Below are positions 1 to 7,863 of a stretch of DNA of 64,000 nucleotides, in pieces; within the stretch, counting starts at the first letter, position 1, and each line of letters begins with the position of its first letter. Below the pieces are notes generated by a model. The model saw only the letters and a program-made list of their open reading frames with translations. It was not told the DNA's origin and ran no database searches. The DNA comes from Catenibacillus sp964565805 (GTDB lineage: Bacteria; Bacillota; Clostridia; Lachnospirales; Lachnospiraceae), in NCBI GenBank assembly GCA_964565805.1, contig CAZMGH010000012.1, forward strand, positions 1-64,000, given 5' to 3'. The position numbers and the translations under genes were made by a program.

Positions 1-432
1 GTTCTGAATCCCTTAAAAATTCGGCAAATTGACACTTTGGGAATACATATTCATTCTTTTATTGCAGTTTACGGAAACTCAAGCTTTTTTATTTTTCGTA
101 ACAGTCAGACAAACGCATACAATGATCCGTGATACCACGGATTTCTCCGCACTTTACGCTCTCGAAAGTCTACACTCCGCTTCGGTCGGCGCTGAACAGG
201 CGCCACTGGCGCCTAGCGCCCTAAAACACCTCAAATTCGCTTATTTTCTGTGAAAAATGGCTCCTATGGGTCTTCCATCATGGCCGAATTTTGGGAATAT
301 GTCCGTATGCCCGACTATACCCGCCAGGCTGCGGGACATTCCCTTTTTGGAGACACCATAGGTCTTGAAATCCAGGCAAGTCCCAGGGTGAGGTCTATTA
401 TGAAGAATATAAAAAGGTGCGCCGCACAGCCC
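1..432. other. Window edge without a supported gene; possible gene remnant
   Basis: No convincing coding region. The part from about 180 to 225 is rich in GGCGCC-type inverted repeats. From about 280 to 430 on the plus strand, two overlapping frames give protein-like peptides (one with FWEYVRMPDYTRQAAG, the next frame with GEVYYEEYKKVRRTALI), which looks like the end of a gene broken by a frameshift. I do not recognise the family. It converges on the end of ureD. Inference only. Confidence 0.3.
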
Positions 433-1284
433 TCATAACGGTGTTTCCGGCAACTCTTGAATCGCAACGATCTTTTCATTGAGTCTTTCCAGATCCTGAG
501 CTCTGGAGCCAAAGATTCTCACCACCAAATCGCCGCCGGAAAGCAAGGTGACGCCGCCTTCTAAAGGATGGTCTGCATTTTCCTCCCCATCCTGACCATA
601 AGACAGGTCCGAGGCCTTTGACAGAATCTCCCGGACCTTTTGTTTAAAGGCTTCCGGATCCGCCGGGCGGGAAATAAATATATTGGAAAGGTGGGTGTAG
701 GACTCATACATTCCCATGCCTTCCATATCAAACATGGCGGGATCATACCGGGTATTATCTCTGTAGATCATCGTCTGTCCCCGGTAAATTTCCACCAGAT
801 TCAAATAGGAACGGTAGGCAAACCTTTCCCCTCTGGCATAACGTCCGCAGGAGAGGATCTCACTCATACGAAATTGGGCCGTGTCATCTTCCAGATAAAT
901 TTCCATGCGGTTTTCAAAGGCCGATGCTTTAAAGGGAATGGTTGGCTGGGGGTGAAAGTAAAAGGATCCGCCGGAATGTACGGTCACTTTGGTCTGGCGC
1001 GCGGCACAGCCGGACTTCATTTCATGGATCTTTTCATAGGCCTGAGAAATAAATTCCAAAGAGGCTCCTGCCTTCACTTCAAACTCCATCTGCTGCCGGT
1101 CCCCTTCCATGATTCCCGCGGAAGCGGCCATCTGCATATAACGCAGACCGCCGTTTTCTAAAGGAAAAGGGCGCATCAGCTTAAAAGGCGCTGTAAAATA
1201 TACATCCTCCGGAACGGTTTTACCTTCTTTTTCTGCCACACGGATCAGCAGCCGGGACAGCTTTCCAAACTGATTTTCGTTCAT
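433..1284 (-). CDS. ureD: Urease accessory protein UreD
   Basis: UreD (UreH) family scaffold that binds apo-urease and, with UreF and UreG, delivers nickel to the active site. About 283 residues, normal for the family. The chosen start (MNENQFGKLSR) lies 5 bp after the ureG stop; a longer in-frame start at 1326 would overlap ureG. The protein contains the family pattern of an N-terminal region followed by a long beta-rich body (PTIPFKASAFENRMEIYLED, SEILSCGRYARGERF). Last gene of the urease operon, following ureG as in many Firmicutes. Cytoplasmic. Identification rests on sequence pattern plus the complete urease context. Confidence 0.93.
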   Translation of the reverse strand: MNENQFGKLSRLLIRVAEKEGKTVPEDVYFTAPFKLMRPFPLENGGLRYMQMAASAGIMEGDRQQMEFEVKAGASLEFISQAYEKIHEMKSGCAARQTKVTVHSGGSFYFHPQPTIPFKASAFENRMEIYLEDDTAQFRMSEILSCGRYARGERFAYRSYLNLVEIYRGQTMIYRDNTRYDPAMFDMEGMGMYESYTHLSNIFISRPADPEAFKQKVREILSKASDLSYGQDGEENADHPLEGGVTLLSGGDLVVRIFGSRAQDLERLNEKIVAIQELPETPL

Positions 1285-1289
1285 AAATG

Positions 1290-1898
1290 TTACATGCCCT
1301 CCAAAAGCACATTTTTTTGGATCCACTGTACAACCTCATCCACATGGTCGCCCTGGCGGATATTTGTAAAAATAAATGGCCGTTCTCCCCGCATTTTTTT
1401 AGAGTCCCGTTCCATGACCTCAAGACTCGCTCCTACGTAAGGCGCCAGGTCGATCTTATTAATGACTAAAAGGTCTGAGCGGGTAATGCCAGGCCCGCCT
1501 TTTCTTGGAATCTTATCCCCTTCTGAAACATCAATAACAAAAATAGTGGCATCCACCAGCTCAGGTGAAAAAGTGGCCGAAAGATTATCGCCGCCGCTTT
1601 CAATAAATAAAAGCTCTATATCCGGGAAGCGGTCCATCATTTCATCAACTGCTTCCAGGTTCATGGAAGCATCCTCCCGGATGGCTGTGTGAGGGCAGCC
1701 GCCGGTTTCTACACCAATAATCCGATCGATAGGAAGAACACTGTTTTTCGCGAGAAATTCCGCATCCTCTTTTGTATAAATATCATTAGTAATAACGCCA
1801 ATACTGTAATCCTTTGCCATGCGGCGGGTTAAAGCTTCAATAAGAGCGGTCTTACCGGAACCTACCGGTCCGGCAACTCCGATTTTTACATAAGACAT
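1290..1898 (-). CDS. ureG: Urease accessory GTPase UreG
   Basis: SIMIBI-class GTPase that powers nickel insertion into urease. 202 residues, the usual length. P-loop GPVGSGKT at residues 10-17, the nickel-binding CPH motif (TGGCPHTAIRED) in mid-protein, the ESGGDNLSATFSPEL switch region, and a guanine-specificity NKIDL motif. It sits between ureF and ureD in the order E-F-G-D, with an 18-bp gap to ureF and 5 bp to ureD, so translation is probably coupled. Near-certain assignment. Confidence 0.97.
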   Translation of the reverse strand: MSYVKIGVAGPVGSGKTALIEALTRRMAKDYSIGVITNDIYTKEDAEFLAKNSVLPIDRIIGVETGGCPHTAIREDASMNLEAVDEMMDRFPDIELLFIESGGDNLSATFSPELVDATIFVIDVSEGDKIPRKGGPGITRSDLLVINKIDLAPYVGASLEVMERDSKKMRGERPFIFTNIRQGDHVDEVVQWIQKNVLLEGM

Positions 1899-1916
1899 GA
1901 TTTTTCCTTCTTTCTT

Positions 1917-2618
1917 TTATGACATATATAATCGGGAATACAAGTACTCGTGCTGTATTCCCCGCAGATCAAATCCCGGCGCGGAAAGGCCCAGCATTTC
2001 TTCCCCGGCATTTAATGTATTTTTCATAATATCTTCAAACAGATCGTACATAGAAGCCAAAAGCTGCTGTCCGTCAGACTGGCTTAAAGGAATGGTCTTG
2101 ACACAGTTGGTTACCATAGCTGAGGTCTGGGCATATAAAAAGGCCGACATAGCCTGGGAAGGGCTGATCCCGGCAGAGGCGCAAAGGACGCCGTAAGCAC
2201 ATGGGTGACAGGTGGTCTTCCCCTGACGGATTTCAACATACTTGTCAAAATATCTATAGGGCAGTCCCAGGCCCATATGACGGATGGTTTTTACAAAACG
2301 GCTGCCCAATTTTCTGGAAGCTTCCCGCTGTTCCGAAGGGATCCGTGAGGCTTCCAAAACATTTTCCAGCCGGTCAAGAGCCTTATAATCTTCCCCTGCC
2401 GCTGCCTGATAGCTCAGGCGCACAGCCAGAAGGTCCGTCCAGGCAAAGCTCTGGGTCAAACGGCATCGGATATAATCCCCCGCGGTTTTCAAATCATGAA
2501 CGATTCCCTTTTGAATGTAGGTTTCCAGGCCGTAGGAATGGGCATACCCTCCGATAGGAAACAGGGCATCATTGATCTGAAGGAGAAGGAAATGGCTTTT
2601 TAGATTATTCTGATCCAT
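1917..2618 (-). CDS. ureF: Urease accessory protein UreF
   Basis: All-helical UreF, which bridges UreD and UreG in the urease activation complex. 233 residues. Family signatures include the N-terminal LLQINDALFPIGGYAHSYGLE segment, RLEN-rich central helices and a C-terminal MLGLSAPGFDLRGIQHEYLYSRLYMS tail, which in this family touches UreD. A GGGAGA ribosome site precedes the ATG. Located between ureE and ureG with 12- and 18-bp gaps, in one polycistronic unit. Confidence 0.95.
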   Translation of the reverse strand: MDQNNLKSHFLLLQINDALFPIGGYAHSYGLETYIQKGIVHDLKTAGDYIRCRLTQSFAWTDLLAVRLSYQAAAGEDYKALDRLENVLEASRIPSEQREASRKLGSRFVKTIRHMGLGLPYRYFDKYVEIRQGKTTCHPCAYGVLCASAGISPSQAMSAFLYAQTSAMVTNCVKTIPLSQSDGQQLLASMYDLFEDIMKNTLNAGEEMLGLSAPGFDLRGIQHEYLYSRLYMS

Positions 2619-2630
2619 AGCTGTCTCCCA

Positions 2631-3110
2631 TTAGTGATGATGATTATGCACAGAGGCGCTAATCCTTTTGTCAAAGTCCAGGGTCATTTTCTCCTTTTTC
2701 ACAGAAACACCGTGGAGCTTTGAAAGCATGGCCATCATTGGCTCATTATAAGGGGTGATAAATGAATTTTCTTCCGGCCCGTAAAACAAAGGGGCATGAC
2801 GGTTTCCGATCTCATAGCACACCTTTGCCACCATAAAACTGTGGTCCAAAGCCACAGTAACCAGAATCACATCACAAGGAGGGGTGTGAACAGCAATGAT
2901 CTGTTCCTCATCTTCATATAAAACATCGCCTTCATAAAGCCCCCGGGTCAACACCGAATCGTCCAGCCGAATCCCTACTTCTGTCCCGGTATCTGTTATT
3001 TTTTTATGTATTTTTTTAAAGGCCTCATGCCACTCTATGTCCACGTATTGAACTTTTCTTCCATTGACCGGAAAATGATCTAATCGGCCAAGAATTTTCT
3101 CGCAAATCAT
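2631..3110 (-). CDS. ureE: Urease accessory nickel chaperone UreE
   Basis: Nickel metallochaperone that hands Ni2+ to the UreDFG complex. The start MICEKILGRL is preceded by AAAGGAGA at good spacing; an in-frame extension up to 3197 lacks a ribosome site. About 159 residues. The protein has the UreE N-terminal beta domain (RLDDSVLTRGLYEGDVLYEDEE), the ferredoxin-like C-domain (VALDHSFMVAKVCYEIGNRH) and a short His tail (HNHHH) that would bind nickel. The tail is short compared with Klebsiella UreE. Confidence 0.93.
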   Translation of the reverse strand: MICEKILGRLDHFPVNGRKVQYVDIEWHEAFKKIHKKITDTGTEVGIRLDDSVLTRGLYEGDVLYEDEEQIIAVHTPPCDVILVTVALDHSFMVAKVCYEIGNRHAPLFYGPEENSFITPYNEPMMAMLSKLHGVSVKKEKMTLDFDKRISASVHNHHH

Positions 3111-3219
3111 TGTTGTTCTCTCTCCTTTACTGAAAATAGTGTAACTTCCAGGACAACACATCTTCCCGCCGGCTAAAAGCCAGGCAGGAAGCATCACATG
3201 TCCATGGGGTCAATTGGCA

Positions 3220-3726
3220 TTACCACATGCCGATCAGCATTAAAAGTCCGGGGATCCATGCAGTTACAACGCCTTCAAACACTTGAAGGACAGGCACGAA
3301 TTTCCCAAGCTTTTTATGGCAGATGTCTTCCACAAAGGATGTTCCCCATAAAATCGCCCACAAATACCAGATCGCAGCCCAGCGCCAGTCCGGTGTGATC
3401 CCTAAAGCTGTGCTTCCGGTAATGCCTTCAATCGTTCCAAAAACGATTGCATTAACTGCTACAAAAGTGGAAAACCATGCAAATGGCACGGGATTTAATT
3501 TCCACAGCTTCATAAATGCAACAAAAAGGTATGTAAAACCAAAGAGCAGTCCTGTCCCCGCGGCATAATAATTGCCCATAACAAGATTGACCGCATTAAT
3601 AAACACAGAAAGTCCGCCAGTGAGCAGGTTCATCACCGCAGTTGCCTTTCCGTCCAATTTGTATAAGGTACACATACCGTTATTAATCAGCACGATACCT
3701 ACAAACAGTAAGCAAACTCCTAACAT
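3220..3726 (-). CDS. AmiS/UreI-family urea or amide channel
   Basis: 168-residue integral membrane protein with about six hydrophobic segments, matching the AmiS/UreI family (MLGVCLLFVGIVLINNG at the N-terminus, DWRWAAIWYLWAILWG in the core). UreI of Helicobacter is an acid-gated urea channel; AmiS members move short amides. Position between ureC and ureE inside the operon argues for urea entry. Whether it is proton-gated cannot be told here: the periplasmic loops do not look His-rich. The gap to ureC is 14 bp. Confidence 0.88.
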   Translation of the reverse strand: MLGVCLLFVGIVLINNGMCTLYKLDGKATAVMNLLTGGLSVFINAVNLVMGNYYAAGTGLLFGFTYLFVAFMKLWKLNPVPFAWFSTFVAVNAIVFGTIEGITGSTALGITPDWRWAAIWYLWAILWGTSFVEDICHKKLGKFVPVLQVFEGVVTAWIPGLLMLIGMW

Positions 3727-3740
3727 ATATGCTCCCTCCT

Positions 3741-5462
3741 TTAGAATAACTGATATAACTGGGTCAGAGGCAGCTTTTTCGCTGGTTTGGATGTAATAGC
3801 GGTTCCATCCACCCGAACCTCATAGGTCTCCGGATTTACAGTGATCTCCGGTGTTTCATCGTTATATTTCATATCCTTTTTCCCAATATTTCTGCAGCCT
3901 GAAACAGGAACCACCGTTTTTTCCAAATGGAATTTTTCTTTTACATTTTCCTCCATGGCCACTTTGGATACAAAGGTAAGGCAAGCGTCATATTTAGCCT
4001 TGCCGTGAGCGGCAAACATAGGACGATACATTACCGGCTCGCAGGTAGGGATAGAGGCATTCGCGTCACCCATTTTAGAAGCAATGATCATGCCGCCTTT
4101 AATGACCATATCCGGCTTGGACCCGAAAAACGCCGGATTCCACAGTACCAGGTCTGCCAGCTTGCCTTTTTCTACAGAACCTACATACTGAGCCACACCG
4201 TGGGTAATGGCCGGGTTAATCGTATATTTGGAAATATAGCGTTTTACACGGAAATTATCATTGCCATGGCCTTCATCTTCCGGAAGCGCTCCCCGCTCAT
4301 CCTTCATTTTGCTGGCTGTCTGCCATGTACGAGTGATGACCTCGCCTACACGGCCCATAGCCTGGGAATCTGAGCTCATCATACTAAACACGCCCATATC
4401 GTGAAGCACATCCTCAGCAGCAATGGTTTCCGGACGGATCCGGGAATCGGCAAATGCCACGTCCTCAGGAATCCGCTTGTCTAAATGGTGGCATACCATA
4501 AGCATATCCAAATGCTCGTCAATGGTATTCACCGTGTAAGGCATGGTTGGGTTTGTAGATGAAGGAAGAACGTTTGCCGCTGCCGCTGCCCGGATAATGT
4601 CCGGCGCATGTCCGCCGCCGGCGCCTTCGGTATGATAGGTGTGGATGGTGCGGCCGGCAATAGCCGCCAAAGTATCTTCCACGCAGCCCCCTTCATTTAA
4701 TGTATCGGTATGGATAGCTACCTGAACATCATATTCATCTGCCACATTCAGGCAATGGTCAATCGCTGCCGGGGTGCTGCCCCAGTCTTCATGAAGCTTC
4801 AAGCCCATAGCTCCGGCTTTAATCTGTTCAACCAGGGCCTTTTCATCCGAGCAGTTGCCCTTTCCTAAAAGGCCGATGTTCATAGGATATTCTTCCACTG
4901 ACTTTAACATCATTTCCATATTCCAGGGACCCGGTGTACAGGTCGTAGCGTTGGTACCGTCTGCCGGTCCGGTGCCGCCGCCGATCATGGTGGTGACGCC
5001 GCTGTAAAGCGCACAGTCTACCTGCTGAGGGGAAATAAAATGAATATGGGTATCCAGGCCTCCCGCAGTCAGGATCAGACCTTCCGCTGCCAGCGCCTCT
5101 GTGGACGCCCCTACAGTCATGCCCGGGGTCACCCCGTCCATCACTGCCGGATTTCCTGCTTTTCCAATGCCTGCAATACGGCCGTTTTTAATGCCTACGT
5201 CTGCTTTATAAATACCTGTATAGTCTACGATCAGCGCATTTGTAATGACCAGATCCAGATCTCCGTCCGCGCTGGAGGTCGTCACAGACTGGCCCATGCC
5301 GTCTCTTAAAGTCTTTCCGCCGCCAAACTTACACTCGTCACCATATACGGTATAGTCTTTTTCAACTTCGATCACCAGGCTTGTATCTGCCAGACGCACC
5401 TTATCTCCGGTGGTAGGGCCATACATCATTGCATATTTTTCTCCGGATATTTTTGTACTCAT
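3741..5462 (-). CDS. ureC: Urease alpha subunit UreC
   Basis: Catalytic subunit that hydrolyses urea to ammonia and carbamate at a di-nickel centre. 573 residues, full length. All expected ligands are visible: HIH at 139-141, the carbamylated lysine in GLKLHEDWG (K222), H251 and H277, the mobile flap MVCHHL (C324, H325) and the nickel aspartate in SSDSQAMGR (D365). The ATG is preceded by GGGAGGT. Lies 13 bp after ureB. The enzyme should be active if the accessory genes are expressed and nickel is available; no nickel transporter gene is in the window. Confidence 0.98.
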   Translation of the reverse strand: MSTKISGEKYAMMYGPTTGDKVRLADTSLVIEVEKDYTVYGDECKFGGGKTLRDGMGQSVTTSSADGDLDLVITNALIVDYTGIYKADVGIKNGRIAGIGKAGNPAVMDGVTPGMTVGASTEALAAEGLILTAGGLDTHIHFISPQQVDCALYSGVTTMIGGGTGPADGTNATTCTPGPWNMEMMLKSVEEYPMNIGLLGKGNCSDEKALVEQIKAGAMGLKLHEDWGSTPAAIDHCLNVADEYDVQVAIHTDTLNEGGCVEDTLAAIAGRTIHTYHTEGAGGGHAPDIIRAAAAANVLPSSTNPTMPYTVNTIDEHLDMLMVCHHLDKRIPEDVAFADSRIRPETIAAEDVLHDMGVFSMMSSDSQAMGRVGEVITRTWQTASKMKDERGALPEDEGHGNDNFRVKRYISKYTINPAITHGVAQYVGSVEKGKLADLVLWNPAFFGSKPDMVIKGGMIIASKMGDANASIPTCEPVMYRPMFAAHGKAKYDACLTFVSKVAMEENVKEKFHLEKTVVPVSGCRNIGKKDMKYNDETPEITVNPETYEVRVDGTAITSKPAKKLPLTQLYQLF

Positions 5463-5475
5463 GATCCATACCTCC

Positions 5476-5841
5476 CTATTCTGAAATAAAACCTTTTTGT
5501 CTTGCTTTTTCCATAGCTGCTGCTTTCGTACTTTCAGAAACCTGGGCCCGGGTCAGATCATTTAACCCAAAGATCCGCTTTGTGCCTCCAAAGCCTGTAA
5601 GCTGGACTTCTTTTTCTTCACCCGGTTCAAAACGCACGGAGGTTCCTGAGGCAATATCCAGATGGAACCCGTAAGCTTTTTCCCGGTCAAATTCCAAACA
5701 ACGGTTTACCTCAAAAAAATGATAATGACTTCCAACCTGTACCGGGCGGTCGCCTTTATTGGTCACTGTTAATGTGATTGCCGGTTTTCCTTCGTTCAGG
5801 ACGATTTCTCTGTCTGCCGGCATAATTGCTCCGATCTTCAT
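5476..5841 (-). CDS. ureB: Urease beta subunit UreB
   Basis: Non-catalytic structural subunit of urease. 121 residues with the family opening (GAIMPADREIVLNEGKPA), the GSHYHFFEVNRCLEFDR stretch and the FEPGEEKEVQLTGFGGTKRIFG core. An AAAGGAG ribosome site lies before the ATG. It is separate from ureA, as in most bacteria other than Helicobacter, where they are fused. Confidence 0.97.
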   Translation of the reverse strand: MKIGAIMPADREIVLNEGKPAITLTVTNKGDRPVQVGSHYHFFEVNRCLEFDREKAYGFHLDIASGTSVRFEPGEEKEVQLTGFGGTKRIFGLNDLTRAQVSESTKAAAMEKARQKGFISE

Positions 5842-5920
5842 TACAGACGCTCCTTTCTGTTTATGTCATCGTTCTAACAGGATTCCAAATTCCGGAACCC
5901 TGAAAATTCCCTGTCTGTTC

Positions 5921-6223
5921 TTATACAATAGGATTATGGACGGTTACCATTTTTGTTCCGTCAGGGAATGTGGCCTCGACCTGGACTTCAGCTACCATAT
6001 CGGCAACCCCGTCCATCACATCGTCTTTTGTAAGGATCTTTGTGCCCAAATACATAAGCTCGGTCACTTCCCGTCCGTCTCTGGCCATTTCCATAAGCTC
6101 AGAGCTGATATAGGCTACAGCTTCCGCATAGTTCAGCTTCAATCCCCGCTCCTTGCGCTCCTTTGCCAGCTGTCCGGCCATGTGGAGGAGAAGCTTTTCC
6201 TGTTCTTTTGGTGTTAAACGCAT
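5921..6223 (-). CDS. ureA: Urease gamma subunit UreA
   Basis: 100-residue gamma subunit, exactly the usual length, starting MRLTPKEQEKLLLHMAGQLA with a perfect AGGAGG seven bases upstream (6231-6236 on the complement). Contains the conserved LNYAEAVAYISSELMEMARDG and DGTKMVTVHNPI motifs. First gene of the operon ureA-B-C-channel-E-F-G-D. The 79-bp gap to ureB is larger than the other spacers. Confidence 0.97.
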   Translation of the reverse strand: MRLTPKEQEKLLLHMAGQLAKERKERGLKLNYAEAVAYISSELMEMARDGREVTELMYLGTKILTKDDVMDGVADMVAEVQVEATFPDGTKMVTVHNPIV

Positions 6224-6314
6224 GATCAAACCTCCTGGATTAAAATATTTTCGCTTTCCCATCACCGAGATACCACGCTCATCTCGCGGCTCACGCCGCT
6301 CGATGACCGTTGTC

Positions 6315-6371
6315 TGGCAAATGTCCGCTCATGTAAGCAGGGCGGCCGCTTGCCAGGCGTATCGCGCAAAA
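6315..6371 (-). repeat. Dispersed repeat family 1, copy A
   Basis: Read on the minus strand, this block runs TTTTGCGCGATACGCCTGGC, a GGCGGCCGC-like core, then ATGAGCGGACATTTG. Near-identical blocks occur at 9247-9300 (same orientation) and 22668-22724 (opposite). In each case a stem-loop lies immediately 5' of the TTTTGCG end. Here it occupies the urease leader. Confidence 0.75.
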
Positions 6372-6411
6372 AAGGCAGACAAAAACACCGTTAGACGTCT
6401 TTGTCTGCCTT
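6368..6411 (-). terminator. Terminator-like stem-loop at the 5' end of the urease leader
   Basis: A 12-bp perfect stem (AAGGCAGACAAA with its complement, 6372-6383 and 6400-6411), 16-base loop, followed on the minus strand by six T. It starts within a few bases of the predicted urease transcription start, and no minus-strand gene upstream needs terminating, so a role as leader hairpin or attenuator is more likely. Confidence 0.65.
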
Positions 6412-6420
6412 ATGGGCTAT

Positions 6421-6449
6421 AAACTAACACAGATTTTTCCATTTGTCAA
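6421..6449 (-). promoter_or_regulatory. Predicted urease operon promoter
   Basis: Minus-strand TTGACA (6444-6449), 17-bp spacer, TAGTTT (6421-6426). The -35 is perfect and the -10 weaker, about 200 bp upstream of ureA. Divergent from the aminotransferase promoter, whose -35 begins 22 bp away. Confidence 0.7.
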
Positions 6450-6470
6450 TTATTTTTGCGAATTTTATTC

Positions 6471-6499
6471 TTTACATTAATGCGTTAAAGCGATATAAT
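6471..6499 (+). promoter_or_regulatory. Predicted aminotransferase promoter
   Basis: TTTACA (6471-6476), 17-bp spacer, perfect TATAAT (6494-6499). Transcription would start near 6506 and give a leader of about 115 bases. Confidence 0.8.
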
Positions 6500-6505
6500 A
6501 TGATG

Positions 6506-6621
6506 GAAGCGTCAAAAGGTATTTTGACTCCGGTATCCATAATGGTGAGGTATTTGCTGAAGAACCCAAGGGTGTCCTGTCGGCTTACAGCTCGGGGAAA
6601 TAAATTCTGGGAGGAACAACT
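6506..6621 (+). other. Long structured leader of the aminotransferase mRNA
   Basis: Leader begins with a perfect 7-bp hairpin GTCAAAA-GGTA-TTTTGAC (6511-6528). Further short stems are possible (CCC-AA-GGG near 6565; CTGT-CGGCTT-ACAG near 6577-6590). It ends with GGGAGGAAC before the ATG. No known riboswitch is recognised. Confidence 0.35.
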
Positions 6622-7815
6622 ATGATATCTAAACGTTTACAGGCTTCTTTAGACAGCTCTGTATGTATCCGTGACATTTTTGAAGAAGGAAAAAAGCTGG
6701 CTGCCATTTACGGCCAGGAAAATATTTTTAATTTCAGCATCGGCAATCCAAACGTAGCTCCGCCAGCTATTGTTAACGAAACCTTAAAAGAAGTGCTGGA
6801 TCAGGAGGATCCGCTGACCCTCCACGGCTACCCTGCCAATGTAGGGCATCCAGACGTGCGCCAGTGCATTGCCGATTATCTGAATAACCGGTACCACACC
6901 CAATATACTGTTGACGGTATTATTATGACCAGCGGCGCTGCTTCCGCTCTGGCGATTCTGTGCAATACCTTTCTGGACCAGGACGATGAAGTGATTACCT
7001 TTGCCCCTTATTTCTGGGAATATAAAAGCTATGTAGAAACCATGTACGGCAAGCTTGTTCCCGCCCTGTGCGACCAGACGACCCTCCAGCCGGATCCTGC
7101 AACTTTTGAAGCTGCATTTTCGCCAAAGACCCGTATGGTATTTATAAATACTCCTAATAATCCGACGGGAGCCGTTTACACGGAAGAATCCATAAAGAAA
7201 GTAGCAGAGATCATGGAACGGAAGGAAAAGGAATACGGCCATCCGATTTATCTTGTATCTGATGAGCCATACCGGCTGCTGGCCTACGACGGACTGACCG
7301 TGCCCTATCTGCCCCATTACTACAAAGATACGATCGTTGTTTATTCATACAGCAAGACTCTGTCCATCCCCGGCGAGCGGGTCGGTTATATTGCCATGGA
7401 AAGCTCTGTGGCTGACTTTGCTAATGCTATCGCCGGAGTTACCGCATCTATCCGCTACCTGGGTTATGTGAATGCCCCATCCCTCCAGCAAAAGATCCTG
7501 CTAAAGTGTGTGGATGCCACGGTGGATGTAAGCATTTATGAAAAGAACCGGGATCTGCTTTACAAGTCCCTCACGGACATTGGCTATGATTGTATCCATC
7601 CCGATGGAGCATTTTATCTGTTTATGCGCTCTTTGGAACCGGATGACGCGAAATTCTGTGACCGGGCAAAAGAAGAAAAGATCTTAATGGCTCCGGGAAC
7701 AGCCTTCGGCGGTCCGGGATTTGTCCGTGTCTCCTACTGCATCCCCTACGACGTGGTCCAAAGGAGCATCCCGGCGTTCCAGCGCCTTTATGACAAATAT
7801 AGGAAACAAATATAA
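6622..7815 (+). CDS. PLP-dependent aminotransferase, class I/II (aspartate aminotransferase-like)
   Basis: Fold-type I aminotransferase of 397 residues. Visible features: FSIGNPNVAPP near the N-terminus, NTPNNPTGAVY (substrate/cofactor loop), the VSDEPYRLLAYDG aspartate that binds the PLP nitrogen, and SYSKTLSIPGERVGY with the Schiff-base lysine. The near-C-terminal GFVRVSYCIP supplies the carboxylate-binding arginine. Substrate specificity cannot be read from sequence; the family includes aspartate, alanine and aromatic aminotransferases. Preceded by GGGAGGAAC. Single gene, divergent from urease, so nitrogen metabolism is a plausible but unproven link. Confidence 0.9.
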   Translation: MISKRLQASLDSSVCIRDIFEEGKKLAAIYGQENIFNFSIGNPNVAPPAIVNETLKEVLDQEDPLTLHGYPANVGHPDVRQCIADYLNNRYHTQYTVDGIIMTSGAASALAILCNTFLDQDDEVITFAPYFWEYKSYVETMYGKLVPALCDQTTLQPDPATFEAAFSPKTRMVFINTPNNPTGAVYTEESIKKVAEIMERKEKEYGHPIYLVSDEPYRLLAYDGLTVPYLPHYYKDTIVVYSYSKTLSIPGERVGYIAMESSVADFANAIAGVTASIRYLGYVNAPSLQQKILLKCVDATVDVSIYEKNRDLLYKSLTDIGYDCIHPDGAFYLFMRSLEPDDAKFCDRAKEEKILMAPGTAFGGPGFVRVSYCIPYDVVQRSIPAFQRLYDKYRKQI

Positions 7816-7863
7816 GGAATAGATACCAGGGCCAAATAAAGATCTGACCCTGGTATCATCATT

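Noticed and set aside
640..1161. Long plus-strand open frame opposite ureD
   Set aside because: Lies fully antisense to a well-supported urease gene, has no ribosome site and no recognisable motif.
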